Below, piece by piece: positions 34,821 through 44,882 of a stretch of 64,000 bases of DNA. Position 1 is the first letter of the stretch. Every line of letters begins with the position of its first letter. The stretch lies in contig JAMCUN010000032.1 of assembly GCA_023381415.1 (NCBI GenBank), positions 27,025 to 91,024 of the forward strand, given 5' to 3'. The stretch is from Thermoplasmatota archaeon (GTDB lineage: Archaea; Thermoplasmatota; Thermoplasmata; Thermoplasmatales; GCA-001856825). The notes below the pieces were generated by a model. The model was not told the origin of the DNA. It saw nothing but the letters and a program-made list of their open reading frames with translations, and ran no database searches. Position numbers and translations under genes: made by a program.

Positions 34821-35460
34821 GATCGCTTACGTCGGGGCACCCCTGGGGTTTGAAATGGAAGGTGTTGTCCAGATACCCGTCCTTCGAATAGATTACCTGG
34901 ACCTATCCAAAATGAATAATATTGGAGGGGTGGTCGTATTCACGTCGAAGAGGGGAATAATTTCATTGAAGAAATCCAACGTTTCTATCAGATGTGATCG
35001 TGCTTACTGCATAGGGGAACAGACATCTCGCTACTTAAAGGAAACATACTCCATAGACTGCATAGTTCCGGCGGTACAGACAACAGAAGGGTTAGCGGAA
35101 TTGCTAATTGGCTCAGAAACTTCAGTCAACGTGGTTGCTAGCGACCAGATAGACAGGAAATTCATAGAAAGAATGGAGTCAAGAGGGATCTATGTGAAAT
35201 ATATAGTTTCATACAAGATATCAGAGAACAAGGCTGCAGACTACGAGCCACTCCGCGACTCAGATAAGGTGCTCTTCGGGTCATCAAAGTCATTCGAAAT
35301 ACTCTACAGGAACGGGGCCAGCCTACTGGACGGAAAGGAAATCTATGCAATCGGGAAACCGACTGAAGAAACGATAATGAGGCATGGGTACGGTGTGGCA
35401 GAATCATTCGAAACGCCGAACATAAGGGCGATATTAAGTAAGCTAATCACGAAAAGATAA
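34810..35460 (+). CDS. hemD: Uroporphyrinogen III synthase
   Basis: Closes hydroxymethylbilane into uroporphyrinogen III. The family is poorly conserved; this 216-residue chain shows the usual bilobal pattern with VVVFTSKRGI in the first lobe, a CIGEQTSRYL segment, and KVLFGSSKSFEIL with YAIGKPTEE in the second. TTG start overlapping the hemC stop. Its product feeds both hemE and, through SUMT, the sirohaem of DsrAB. Confidence 0.88.
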   Translation: MAHKIAYVGAPLGFEMEGVVQIPVLRIDYLDLSKMNNIGGVVVFTSKRGIISLKKSNVSIRCDRAYCIGEQTSRYLKETYSIDCIVPAVQTTEGLAELLIGSETSVNVVASDQIDRKFIERMESRGIYVKYIVSYKISENKAADYEPLRDSDKVLFGSSKSFEILYRNGASLLDGKEIYAIGKPTEETIMRHGYGVAESFETPNIRAILSKLITKR

Positions 35461-35496
35461 TTATGTTCGCCGTGCTTCAGTGCTAGGTGCGATAAG

Positions 35497-36726
35497 TTGG
35501 AAAAAGGAGGTATATTTCTCATAAAGGTCACTTACAGCGACCTTGGTTCACTCTATTTCTCAACAATCAAGGACTTTCAGCTAGAGGAAGTATACGATTA
35601 TATACGCAGGAATGAGCGGATAGAAGAGGCTCTGGTTCTTTGGACCTGCAACAGATTCGAGATTTACTTCTACCCCGGGGACAGGGAGACTGTGGACTTT
35701 CTCGAGGATTACGTAAACGGCAAATCCCTTAAGCACAGCGTCGCGCACGGAATGGATGCGATAAAGCACCTATTCCTTGTAGCTGCAGGGCTAGACTCAA
35801 TGGTCATAGGGGAGAATGAGATACTGGCACAGATTAAGGAAGCCTGGGAGATTTCCAAAAGAAACAGCCTGTCCGGTCCTAACATCAACGAGATCCTGAA
35901 GAAGGCACTGGAGGTGGGGAGGAAGGCAAGGAGGGAAAATGGTAACGGACTGAGGATAAAGAGTGTTGCAGCAGAGGCAATCGAAGAGATCAGGCTTGAT
36001 GAGGGCAAGAAGATTCTCGTAATCGGGGCAGGAGACCTCGGTACTCAGGTGTCCAGCATCCTCTCAAGGAATGGCTTCGCATTTTCTATCGTGAACAGAT
36101 CTCCAGAGAAGGCTAAGGAGATTTCGAAGGCGTTCGGAGCTCAAATAGAGGATTTCAATAAGAAGAAGTGGAAATCGTACGACGTTATAATCGCTGCAAC
36201 AAAGTCCAACAAGGTCATTCTGGAGCGGAAGGACGTTGAGAATTCCAACGTAAAGACCATTCTTGACCTGGGAGTTCCGCCGAATGTATCGGTCGACATG
36301 CCTGCGCATATAAGGCTGGTTAACATGGAAATGCTCTCCAAAAGGATAGCAACCGCAGGGCAGAAAAATAACGACTATGCAACTAAAAGTCTGAGGACTG
36401 TCAATGAAGAGTTCGAAAGATTCTCGCGGAAACTGATGGACATTGAAAAGGAGGAACTGCTTAGAAGGATATTCGACTATTCCAACGAGATCATAGAAGA
36501 GGAGATGAGATATTTCGAGAAGAAGCCATTCGGTAAGGAAAATGAGGCACAGATCAGGAAAGGGCTCGAGTCAACAAGGAACAAGCTTCTCGGGTTCGTT
36601 ATCAATGGTATAAAGAACGCGAAGGACATAAGATCTTCAGAGACAGTAAAAAATATGGAGTTGATATTGAACGAAAACTTTTCCAGATATGAGGCTAAGA
36701 AGATTAAGAAAGTCTCCCAGGATTAG
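35497..36726 (+). CDS. hemA: Glutamyl-tRNA reductase
   Basis: Reduces glutamyl-tRNA to glutamate-1-semialdehyde with NADPH, the first committed step of the C5 route. The catalytic Cys is in LWTCNRFEIYFY near residue 49; GLDSMVIGENEILAQIK and the NADPH motif VIGAGDLG follow, then a C-terminal dimerisation helix region. 409 residues is normal. The start is a TTG behind AGGTG; a stronger GGAGGT lies inside the first codons without a usual start codon after it. It overlaps hemB by 38 bases. Confidence 0.95.
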   Translation: MEKGGIFLIKVTYSDLGSLYFSTIKDFQLEEVYDYIRRNERIEEALVLWTCNRFEIYFYPGDRETVDFLEDYVNGKSLKHSVAHGMDAIKHLFLVAAGLDSMVIGENEILAQIKEAWEISKRNSLSGPNINEILKKALEVGRKARRENGNGLRIKSVAAEAIEEIRLDEGKKILVIGAGDLGTQVSSILSRNGFAFSIVNRSPEKAKEISKAFGAQIEDFNKKKWKSYDVIIAATKSNKVILERKDVENSNVKTILDLGVPPNVSVDMPAHIRLVNMEMLSKRIATAGQKNNDYATKSLRTVNEEFERFSRKLMDIEKEELLRRIFDYSNEIIEEEMRYFEKKPFGKENEAQIRKGLESTRNKLLGFVINGIKNAKDIRSSETVKNMELILNENFSRYEAKKIKKVSQD

Positions 36727-37645
36727 GGAAATATTCAGGGATACGGACATAAGGAACGACAAATTAGTCATGCCCATGTTCGTTGATGAGAACATCTCCG
36801 ATAAGGAAGAGATAAAGAACATGCCCGACATCTACAGGTTTCCCCTCCGCCTTCTTGTGGATAAGGCAAAGGAGTATGAGGATATCGGTGTGAAATCAAT
36901 CCTGTTGTTCGGGGTTCCGAAACACAAGGATGCGGGAGGTTCAGCAGCATATGACAGTCGTGGGATTGTCCAGGAGGCCATAAGGGAGATCAAGAAGGAA
37001 ACGGACCTGGCAGTTTTTGCGGACCTCTGCCTGTGCGAATATACAGACCATGGGCATTGCGGCCTGATCAAGGGAAAGAAGATTGACAATGACTCCACCC
37101 TGGGGGTATATGCAAAGATCGCGAAGAGCTATGCCGATGCGGGGGTAGATGGAGTTGCTCCGTCTGGAATGATGGACGGTCAGGTGGGAAGAATAAGGAA
37201 AGAACTGGACGGCAATGGTTTCGAAGACACGCTCATCCTCGCCTACAGCGCCAAGTTCGCAAGCGTGATGTATTCTCCATTCAGGGGCGCTGTGTTTTCC
37301 ACCCCCTCTTTCGGAGACAGGCGGACGTATCAGATGAACTACTCAAGCACGAGGGAAGCTATACGTGAAATAGAGCTGGATATAGAGGAAGGTGCGGATG
37401 TCGTGATGGTAAAACCAGCCCTTTTCTACCTTGACATAATCAGGGAGGCAAGGAACAGGTTCCTCCTCCCGATTGCAGCCTACAACGTAAGTGCAGAATA
37501 TGCGATGATCAGATCGGCGGGGGACAGGGGGATAGTAAATCTTGATTCGGTGGTAGACGAGTCCATGTCATCGATATTCAGGGCAGGTGCAGACATTGTG
37601 ATAAGCTATTTCACCGAGTACCTACTGAAGCGTGGAAGAAATTAG
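36689..37645 (+). CDS. hemB: 5-aminolevulinate dehydratase (porphobilinogen synthase)
   Basis: Condenses two 5-aminolevulinates to porphobilinogen. The metal-site motif DLCLCEYTDHGHCG has three cysteines, so this is a zinc-type enzyme. The two Schiff-base lysines are in AYSAKFAS and MVKPALFYLD. 318 residues, normal length. Last gene of the hem operon. Confidence 0.95.
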   Translation: MRLRRLRKSPRIREIFRDTDIRNDKLVMPMFVDENISDKEEIKNMPDIYRFPLRLLVDKAKEYEDIGVKSILLFGVPKHKDAGGSAAYDSRGIVQEAIREIKKETDLAVFADLCLCEYTDHGHCGLIKGKKIDNDSTLGVYAKIAKSYADAGVDGVAPSGMMDGQVGRIRKELDGNGFEDTLILAYSAKFASVMYSPFRGAVFSTPSFGDRRTYQMNYSSTREAIREIELDIEEGADVVMVKPALFYLDIIREARNRFLLPIAAYNVSAEYAMIRSAGDRGIVNLDSVVDESMSSIFRAGADIVISYFTEYLLKRGRN

Positions 37646-37667
37646 TAGCTTTCAAAACTCAAATTTA

Positions 37668-37675
37668 TTTATATC
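37668..37675 (+). promoter_or_regulatory. TATA box of the radical SAM-glycosyltransferase unit
   Basis: TTTATATC centred about 26 bases before the ATG at 37697, consistent with a leaderless transcript. Confidence 0.5.
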
Positions 37676-37696
37676 TTAACATCATTTCAACGAACG

Positions 37697-38647
37697 ATGA
37701 GGACAGTAATCTGGAACATAGATTTCAAGTGCAATCTCCTCTGCAAGGGATGCAACGCTTTTGAGGGTAACGTTCTCTTTCCGAAGGACAAGATAGAAGA
37801 CTTCGTGGACGAGATGAAGTATAACAAAGTGAAGATCGTTTCGGTTACTGGAGGGGAACCCACTCTTCATCCGGACCTGGTGAAAATCCTTAAGACACTC
37901 AAGGAAAACAATTTCAGGACGCACATTGCCACCAACGGAACGAACAAGTACGTCCTCAGCAAGATTTACCCGTACCTAGATGCGGCAACGATAAGTCTGG
38001 ACAGCCATATACCTGAACTCCACAACGAATACAGGGGAAGGAAGATATTCGACGTGGTTGTGGAGAGCATGAGGTACCTGAGACCGAGGGTCAAGGTCCT
38101 CACATCCAACATACTTGTTACAGATTTCAGTTACAACAAGATTGGTGAATACGCAAGTTTCGTGAACAACGAGCTCGGCCTTCCTGTTTCTATGTGCTTC
38201 CCGGACAACAGCTCATACTATTACGAAAAGGTTCCAGTCCAGGGGAACCAGATAAGGGAAGCTTTCAATTTTGCATTCGAGAACTACAAGGAATACAAAT
38301 TCGGTAACACGAGGACGTACTACAAGGAGGCAGTTGACTGGCTGGACAAGAAGGAAGTCCAGAGGTGCAGGGCAGGCGAAGAGGTCTTCTATGCAGACTA
38401 CCACGGCGATGTATACCCATGCTTCTACAAGACCACCAAAAAATTGAACACGAACAGGAAGTGGGATGTATACAACAACACATGCAACGACTGTTTCATA
38501 CAGTGCTTCAGGGAACCATCAGAGAAGAATTTCCTTGAACAGGCAACTCTCGTGAGTAAGATATATCTTTATAATCGTAGAAATATCGGACACTCGACTC
38601 CTAATGCGAATAGCCCTATGCAGCGATACGTACCACCCGATAGCTGA
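37697..38647 (+). CDS. Radical SAM protein of unknown function
   Basis: A 316-residue protein with the cluster motif CNLLCKGC near residue 13, SVTGGEPTLHPDL and ATISLDSHIPELHNEYRG, so a standard radical SAM barrel of MoaA/HpnH-like type. Toward the end several cysteines (QRCRAGEE, DVYPCFYK, CNDCFIQC) form a probable auxiliary cluster. The last 14 or so codons overlap the glycosyltransferase gene. It heads a unit with a glycosyltransferase and a flippase-like protein, so lipid or glycan modification is conceivable; no substrate can be named. Confidence 0.85.
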   Translation: MRTVIWNIDFKCNLLCKGCNAFEGNVLFPKDKIEDFVDEMKYNKVKIVSVTGGEPTLHPDLVKILKTLKENNFRTHIATNGTNKYVLSKIYPYLDAATISLDSHIPELHNEYRGRKIFDVVVESMRYLRPRVKVLTSNILVTDFSYNKIGEYASFVNNELGLPVSMCFPDNSSYYYEKVPVQGNQIREAFNFAFENYKEYKFGNTRTYYKEAVDWLDKKEVQRCRAGEEVFYADYHGDVYPCFYKTTKKLNTNRKWDVYNNTCNDCFIQCFREPSEKNFLEQATLVSKIYLYNRRNIGHSTPNANSPMQRYVPPDS

Positions 38648-39677
38648 CGGTGTAGCAAATCATCTCGTAGATTACAGGGCTGAGCTAATAAGACGGGGGC
38701 ATTCGGTAAGGGTCTACACTGTCTTCTCTAACAACGACGGTGTTTTTGGGCTCCCATCGTATCGTTTCCCACTCTACAAGGAGTACAGGATTGGTATTCC
38801 AGTTTATGAGATGTACAGGGACCTCGGTAGGTTCAATCCAGATGTCATCCACATTCACACCCCATTCACACTGGGTACAATGGGATACAGGTATGCAAGG
38901 AACAGGAACATTCCAACGGTTGGAACTTACCATACAGATTTCGTCAACATGGACAATACGATAAATTTTCCATTCATCAGGAGCATCCTCAACATGGGCT
39001 TTCAGTACAATATGCACCTGTACTCCAAGCTTGATCTCGTTATATCGCCGTCAAAACTCGTTGCCGACTACCTGAGTACGTTCGGAAATGTGTCGAGGGT
39101 GGTTCCTGTGGGAATAGACCTGAGCAAGTTTGTCTACAGTAACAAGAAGCAGGGATACTACCTATTCCTCGGAAGGCTGACAAGGGACAAGGGGGTGGAT
39201 GAGGTTCTGGAGGCTGCAGCGCATCTCCCCGGCATCAGGTTCAAAATTGCCGGAACGGGTCCACTCAAGGCTAACGTGATGGACTTCGTGAGCAACCACT
39301 CCAACACAGAGTACCTGGGATACGTGACAGAAGAAGAGAAAGTGGAGCTGCTTAAGAATGCAAAGGTACTGGTAGTCCCTTCAAGGGCGGAAACATTCGG
39401 GGTAGTTTTCATTGAGGCGATGGCATCCGGTACGCCCGTTATCGGATCTCACGAGACAAGGGAAATAGGCATACTGAAGGATGACTACAATGGCTGGTTC
39501 GTTGATTATGGAAGCTCCGATGCACTGATAAGCAAGATACGGGAACTTGAAGATAGGGACCTAAGCAAGTATTCTGAGAATGCGAGAAATTCCAGTCTAG
39601 AATACTCAATCCAACACACTGCCGACCAACTGGAAGAGATATATGGTGAACTGATTGAACTTAAAGGCAGGAAGTAA
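38604..39677 (+). CDS. GT4-family glycosyltransferase
   Basis: A 357-residue GT-B glycosyltransferase. The N-terminal CSDTYHPIADGVANHL and HIHTPFTLG are like those of phosphatidylinositol mannosyltransferases and other GT4 enzymes; the C-terminal lobe has LFLGRLTRDKGVDEVLEA, the donor-binding VPSRAETFGVVFIEAMASGTPV with the E-x7-E pattern. Probably acts on membrane lipids or cell-surface glycans. It overlaps its neighbours on both sides. Confidence 0.9.
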   Translation: MRIALCSDTYHPIADGVANHLVDYRAELIRRGHSVRVYTVFSNNDGVFGLPSYRFPLYKEYRIGIPVYEMYRDLGRFNPDVIHIHTPFTLGTMGYRYARNRNIPTVGTYHTDFVNMDNTINFPFIRSILNMGFQYNMHLYSKLDLVISPSKLVADYLSTFGNVSRVVPVGIDLSKFVYSNKKQGYYLFLGRLTRDKGVDEVLEAAAHLPGIRFKIAGTGPLKANVMDFVSNHSNTEYLGYVTEEEKVELLKNAKVLVVPSRAETFGVVFIEAMASGTPVIGSHETREIGILKDDYNGWFVDYGSSDALISKIRELEDRDLSKYSENARNSSLEYSIQHTADQLEEIYGELIELKGRK

Positions 39678-40656
39678 GTACATAGGCATCGCAATTTCTG
39701 CCATAACTATCCTCATATTTGCGCTCATATACGGGCCCAGAAACCTAATACATGCAATATATTCACTCCCATCCACATTCTACCTCTTCTTCCTCGCAGC
39801 AATATCGCTCCACGTAGCCTCATTCGTGTTCTGGGCCTTAAGGATAAAGATTCTCTCCAGGTCTAACGGTTACAGAATATCGTTCCTGAAGTCGTTCATA
39901 ACAGTGATCTCCTCCCTATTCGCCGCATCCATTACGCCAGGATATGTTGGGGGGGAACCGGTGAGGATTAAAAAACTGACAGACTACGGAGAGCCTGTCG
40001 GAACGGCTACGGCAATAGCATTGGGAGAGAGGGGGTTTGACTCCATATTCTTCGTTGGAGTATTTGCATTCGTGGTTCTATCAGGTCTCGAAATTCTCAC
40101 AGGGGACCTGAAAATCATTGCAGTTATAGGGTTCATCCTCCTTGTTCTCTTCCTCCTATTCATCCTTGCAAGCATGGGAGTGGTCTCCTTCATGAACAGG
40201 ATAAGAGGATGGCTGGAGAGGACTGTGAAAAGGTTTGATAAGACGGGGACAAAATATGTGAACAGGCTGCCAAGGTTCTTCGAACACGTGGAAACGTATG
40301 CCTCATCTACGAAGGAGATATTCCTGAAGCATCCAGGGGCGCTTGTCCTTGGGGTGTTAACCACGTCCCTCCTCTGGCTGTCAGACTTCATGGTCCCTGC
40401 GGTCCTCATACTAGGCTTCGGCTACACCCCGGTACTGATAGATGTAATATTCATCCAGGTTCTGCTGGTCCTTATCTCACTTATTCCCGTGACCCCGGGA
40501 TCGGCGGGCATAATGGAAGTTCTCATGATTGCAACCTTTTCCCCATTCTTCCCGAACGGTGGCATTGTTGCCTTTGTCCTGATATGGAGATTCATAACTT
40601 TCTACCTGAACCTTATCATCGGGTCCCTGTCACTCCACTACGTCGTGGTAAAATAA
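39655..40656 (+). CDS. Flippase-like membrane protein (UPF0104/TIGR00374 type)
   Basis: A 333-residue protein with eight or nine hydrophobic segments. SITPGYVGGEPVRIKKL is the diagnostic motif of the lysylphosphatidylglycerol synthase TM/UPF0104 group, and VTPGSAGIMEVLM is its second motif. Relatives are found next to glycosyltransferases and may flip or modify lipids. TTG start inside the glycosyltransferase end. Confidence 0.85.
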   Translation: MNLKAGSKYIGIAISAITILIFALIYGPRNLIHAIYSLPSTFYLFFLAAISLHVASFVFWALRIKILSRSNGYRISFLKSFITVISSLFAASITPGYVGGEPVRIKKLTDYGEPVGTATAIALGERGFDSIFFVGVFAFVVLSGLEILTGDLKIIAVIGFILLVLFLLFILASMGVVSFMNRIRGWLERTVKRFDKTGTKYVNRLPRFFEHVETYASSTKEIFLKHPGALVLGVLTTSLLWLSDFMVPAVLILGFGYTPVLIDVIFIQVLLVLISLIPVTPGSAGIMEVLMIATFSPFFPNGGIVAFVLIWRFITFYLNLIIGSLSLHYVVVK

Positions 40657-40687
40657 ATAATAAAGTCCTCATTATCCTACGATTCGG

Positions 40688-42361
40688 TTGAATGAGAGTC
40701 AGCGACTGAGGAGATTTGCATTCCGCTCTCCAAAGTACTATTTAGCACTGCCTCTCGTGATTGCCCTAGTTCCGTTCTTCTATTTCTCATCCAGAAACCT
40801 GGAATTCACACTGATCTATTCCTTTTCCATAGCAAGCATAATCGCATTTGACATCCTATCACCCAGGTTGCTCAAATTCAAATTTCCACCGCAGAGAGCG
40901 ATCTTTCTCAATCTTGTCACACTCTACATTGCGATAATTTTCTATTTCATCGTGGTAGTGCTTCACTACCTCAGGCCGCCTCTGGCCCTACTTGTTTCAA
41001 TAACTACTATACCTTTTCTCAGGAGCATGGTATACGTCACTTTCACCAACAAGAATGCGGTTATGAACTACATCCTATCGATTTCCTTTTCCCTCTTCTT
41101 TTCTCTTTTCATATTGATATTTGATCCGAAATATTCCATTTACATCCTCCCGCTCATTCTCTCTTCCCTGGTATATGCACTAGCGTCGCACCTATTCGTC
41201 AGGCTTTCCGTCTCTAAATTTGTGAAGGAGTTCAGCACGGACCCCATCAAGATACTGAGGGAGTTCGTAAACACAGTAACATCCGACATTTCCTACAATG
41301 TCGTCCTAAAGAAATTTTTTGAAGACCTTTACACCACCCTTGCGCCAAGGGAGGTATCTCTCATAAGGATGAAATCAAGCATCCAAAGTTTCACCATGGT
41401 ATTTCCGTACGTTCATCCCGGTCCCCTTGGGGATCTTGGGAGTTCCAACATAACTGCAAAACTCCAGAGAAAGCATCAGGACCAGCAGCTGCTCGTCTTT
41501 CACACTACAACAACACACGATGATAACTGTGCGGGAGACAACGAAATAGAGAAAATTTCCAACGTCCTTAACGAGAAGGGGAAGCAGTTCGTGTTCTGCT
41601 ATGAGCCTTTTCTGGGGAGATATCTGACATTCCTTCCGCTGGGGGATGGAGGACTCTTCTTCCTTTCCCCTGACGACCCTAGGTTTGACGACGTAAAGCT
41701 GACCGAAGGCAGGAAGATCGTCAGGAAGGCCAGGTCCCTCGGGTTGAAGTGGGCCGTCACAATCGATCAGCACAACAACAATATGGATGAACCAAAGGAG
41801 CTTACAGATGTCTCTTACCTCCTTGGAGAAGTGGAAGAGGCAGTAAAGGGCCGCAAGAACAAGAAATCGCTTCTAGTTTCTCACAGTAAGTATGTTCCAG
41901 ACTTCAAGGATCTTGGTCCAGGTGGAGTATCGTTCCTCTCTATGACGGCTGGGTCAAAGAAACTCGCAATAGTGCTTATGGATGGGAACAACATGGAGTA
42001 TGAGTTTAGGAGGAAGATAGAAGATTCCCTTCCCGGATATGACAAAGTTCTCGTCTGCACGACCGATAACCACGTTGTCAACACCAACGGCCTTAACGTG
42101 AACCCGGTTGGAAGATTTGCTGACCACGAGGAAATGATCAGGATAGTGAAGAGGCTTGAACAGGAGACTTCAAACCAGGAGGAAGCAAGCATGGAGTATG
42201 TCAAGAGAGATATATGGCTAAAAGTTGCAGGAGAGAATCAGTGGGAGAAGCTCAACTCCGTAATAAGGAGCTCGGCGAACAGGGCAAAGGTACTAAGCGC
42301 TGCCTCAATTGTCTTCTCTCTAGCCCTCTCACTCATAATATTCAAAATAATAAGGATCTGA
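40688..42361 (+). CDS. DUF2070-family archaeal membrane protein
   Basis: A 557-residue protein with about six N-terminal hydrophobic segments, a long cytoplasmic or external domain and one C-terminal hydrophobic segment. The large domain has VHPGPLGDLGSSN, HTTTTHDDNCAG and TIDQHNNN, a His/Asp-rich set that looks like a metal-binding hydrolase site and is characteristic of DUF2070. The function of the family is unknown. It starts at TTG 40688 after an AT-rich promoter. Confidence 0.82.
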   Translation: MNESQRLRRFAFRSPKYYLALPLVIALVPFFYFSSRNLEFTLIYSFSIASIIAFDILSPRLLKFKFPPQRAIFLNLVTLYIAIIFYFIVVVLHYLRPPLALLVSITTIPFLRSMVYVTFTNKNAVMNYILSISFSLFFSLFILIFDPKYSIYILPLILSSLVYALASHLFVRLSVSKFVKEFSTDPIKILREFVNTVTSDISYNVVLKKFFEDLYTTLAPREVSLIRMKSSIQSFTMVFPYVHPGPLGDLGSSNITAKLQRKHQDQQLLVFHTTTTHDDNCAGDNEIEKISNVLNEKGKQFVFCYEPFLGRYLTFLPLGDGGLFFLSPDDPRFDDVKLTEGRKIVRKARSLGLKWAVTIDQHNNNMDEPKELTDVSYLLGEVEEAVKGRKNKKSLLVSHSKYVPDFKDLGPGGVSFLSMTAGSKKLAIVLMDGNNMEYEFRRKIEDSLPGYDKVLVCTTDNHVVNTNGLNVNPVGRFADHEEMIRIVKRLEQETSNQEEASMEYVKRDIWLKVAGENQWEKLNSVIRSSANRAKVLSAASIVFSLALSLIIFKIIRI

Positions 42362-42387
42362 TAAAGGGACAAAAGAACTAAACATTA

Positions 42388-42396
42388 TTTTATATG
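42388..42396 (+). promoter_or_regulatory. TATA box of leaderless topA
   Basis: TTTTATATG centred 24 bases before the GTG at 42416, with no ribosome site in between. Confidence 0.5.
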
Positions 42397-42415
42397 TTGT
42401 ACGCATCTGGGCTGA

Positions 42416-44662
42416 GTGGGAAGCTTAATTATAGCCGAAAAGGCAAATGTCGCCCTAAGGATCGCCACCTCACTCAGCGAGGGGAAGGTGAGCAGAGAAA
42501 AGGTCGGCTCATCAAACGTGTTACGGTTCCAGAGAGATGGAAGGGAATACACTGTTCTGTCACTAAGAGGGCACATAATTGAGCTTGATTACCCAGAGGA
42601 ATTTAGCCAGTGGAAGATCGACAACCTCAAGGATCTGATCCGTGCAACTCCTGTAGAGAACGTGAAGGTGAAGGGGCTGGCCTATGCATTGAAGAAACTG
42701 GACCAGGAAAACTCTGAGATTATAGTTGCGACCGACTTCGACCGTGAAGGTGAGCTGATTGGAGTAGAAACACTCCGTCTGATGGGCAGAAGAGATGGGG
42801 TGAGGAGGGCGAGGTTCAGCGCTCTGACAAAGTACGATCTGGTTCAGTCATTTGGAAATCTAGCCGAAGTGGACTATAATCTTGCTGCATCAGCCGAGGC
42901 CAGGGGAATCATAGACTTAATGTGGGGGGCGGCCCTTACTCGGTTCTTCAGCGTGACAACAAAAAGGCTCGGAAGGGAGTTCATCTCGGTTGGAAGGGTA
43001 CAGAGCCCAACCCTGACGATTCTTGTTGAGAGGGAAAACGAGATCAGGAGCTTCGTACCGGAGAAATATTACGAGCTTAATATGGTTGTAAACGGAGTCA
43101 GGTTTGCTTACGAAGGGAACCCCATAAAGAGTAGGGAGGAAGCGGAGAAACTCCTTGAAAGGCTCGGGAAAGATGGGAAGGTAGTCGTATTAGAACGTAC
43201 TGAAAAGGAGAGGACGATATACAGGCCGATTCCATTCTCAACAACAGAGTTCCTGAGGGATGCAAACAGGATAGGGATATCAGTGGAAAGGGCAATGGCA
43301 ATTGCTGAAACCCTTTACCAGCACGGTAAGATTTCATATCCGAGAACGGACAACACAGTTTATCCCAGGACAGTCAGCATCAAGTCAATAATAGGGGCCC
43401 TCTCAGGCTCTTACTTGATGAAGGAAATTGAACACCTGACAAGCAACAGCAGGCTCATACCTTCCAGAGGAAAGGTTGAGACAACAGATCACCCTCCAAT
43501 ATACCCCACCACCCCACTCAAGAAGAGCGAACTGAAAGGGGATTATTTCAAGATTTACGACCTGGTGGCGAGGAGATTCATGGCCACCGTTGCAGAAAAT
43601 GCTGACATTCTTGATACAGAATATGTTGTAGAGAAGAACGGGCTAAGGTTCAAGTATACGGCTTCTAAAGCACTGCGAAGAGGATGGATGGATTACTACC
43701 CCATTGTTTACTACCAGGAAAAGATTGATCCAGGGTTTAAAGTGGGGGACCAGCCCAATTTTTCTGACTCGAAGATAGACGAGAAGAACACCAACCCCCC
43801 TCCGAGATTTTCGCAGGGGTCCCTCATAGAGAAGATGGAAAAGGAGCTGCTGGGGACGAAAAGCACCAGACATGAGATAATACAGAAGTTGTACGACCGG
43901 GGATTTATAGAGGGGAATCCGATCAGAGTGAAGCCACTAGGAATGGCAATGGGAGAGTCGCTCATACTGAATTCTGAAGCGGTTGCGAGACCTGAAATGA
44001 CTGCGAAACTGGAACAGGAGATGGACCAGATTGCAAGTGGATCTAAAAAGAAGCAGGAGGTCGTTGAAGACAGTAGAATGATCCTTACGACACTCCTGGA
44101 TGATTTAATCAACAAGGCAGACAAGATAAACGAAAAGTTTTACGAAACACTGCGTCTGGAAAAGGTTGTTGGGAAATGCCCCAAGTGCGGGGCCGACCTG
44201 ATAATAGACTACAGGAATGACTCAAGGTTCATAAAGTGCTCTGGGCCATCAAATGATTTCTTCCAGTATCTTCCAAGAACAGGGAAAATAGAGGTTACAG
44301 ATGAGAAGTGTCCGGTGTGTGGACTCTTTCTCATAAAGGTGATAAGGAAGGGGGAGAGACCCGAAATGAGGTGTGTTGACAGCAAGTGTGCGTACAACAC
44401 GAGCAGAGAGACATTCGGGGAGTGCCCATCTGACGGCGGAAACCTCGTTCTCAGGAGGAGCAGGAACTTCACGCGCTTCATCGGCTGTTCGAATTACCCA
44501 AATTGCAAGGTGACCCTTTCAATCCCCCAGAAAGCGGACCTGATCCCCACAAGCAAGAAATGTGAAGTCGATGGATTCCCTATCGCGATATTCAAGTTCG
44601 GTAAGGAACAGGTTGAACAGTGTTTGAATCCAAAATGCAAAAGCAGATCATCCAAAAGGTGA
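42416..44662 (+). CDS. topA: Type IA DNA topoisomerase (archaeal topoisomerase I)
   Basis: Relaxes negative supercoils through a 5'-phosphotyrosine intermediate. The Toprim part has LIIAEKANVA and ATDFDREGELIG; the active-site Tyr is residue 308 in ISYPRTDNTVYPRT. The C-terminal 150 residues carry several zinc-finger-like cysteine sets (CPKCGADL, CPVCGLFLI, CPSDGGN, CSNYPNCK). 748 residues. GTG start at the predicted transcription start. Confidence 0.95.
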   Translation: MGSLIIAEKANVALRIATSLSEGKVSREKVGSSNVLRFQRDGREYTVLSLRGHIIELDYPEEFSQWKIDNLKDLIRATPVENVKVKGLAYALKKLDQENSEIIVATDFDREGELIGVETLRLMGRRDGVRRARFSALTKYDLVQSFGNLAEVDYNLAASAEARGIIDLMWGAALTRFFSVTTKRLGREFISVGRVQSPTLTILVERENEIRSFVPEKYYELNMVVNGVRFAYEGNPIKSREEAEKLLERLGKDGKVVVLERTEKERTIYRPIPFSTTEFLRDANRIGISVERAMAIAETLYQHGKISYPRTDNTVYPRTVSIKSIIGALSGSYLMKEIEHLTSNSRLIPSRGKVETTDHPPIYPTTPLKKSELKGDYFKIYDLVARRFMATVAENADILDTEYVVEKNGLRFKYTASKALRRGWMDYYPIVYYQEKIDPGFKVGDQPNFSDSKIDEKNTNPPPRFSQGSLIEKMEKELLGTKSTRHEIIQKLYDRGFIEGNPIRVKPLGMAMGESLILNSEAVARPEMTAKLEQEMDQIASGSKKKQEVVEDSRMILTTLLDDLINKADKINEKFYETLRLEKVVGKCPKCGADLIIDYRNDSRFIKCSGPSNDFFQYLPRTGKIEVTDEKCPVCGLFLIKVIRKGERPEMRCVDSKCAYNTSRETFGECPSDGGNLVLRRSRNFTRFIGCSNYPNCKVTLSIPQKADLIPTSKKCEVDGFPIAIFKFGKEQVEQCLNPKCKSRSSKR

Positions 44663-44818
44663 ATTTTAGAGCCTAAAGTTATACGGCATCAGCGTCTTGA
44701 ACTGAATGGTTGTCAGTCAACGAAGATATTTTTGGGCACATGTTGTCATATTTTCTTTTCAGCGCATCAGCCAAATCCCATAAAACGCTCGATCAAGTTA
44801 GCATAAGAAAGACAGAAA

Positions 44819-44872
44819 AATATATATATAAAGTATGACATATTGATGCCATATAACAGACATCTGTCATAC
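44819..44872 (+). promoter_or_regulatory. smc promoter with long inverted repeat
   Basis: A strong TATA run (ATATATATATA, 44819-44831) is followed by GTATGACA (44833-44840) and its exact reverse complement TGTCATAC (44865-44872), separated by 24 bases. The repeat spans the probable transcription start and could be a regulator site or fold in the short leader. Confidence 0.5.
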
Positions 44873-44882
44873 GGTGAAAAAA

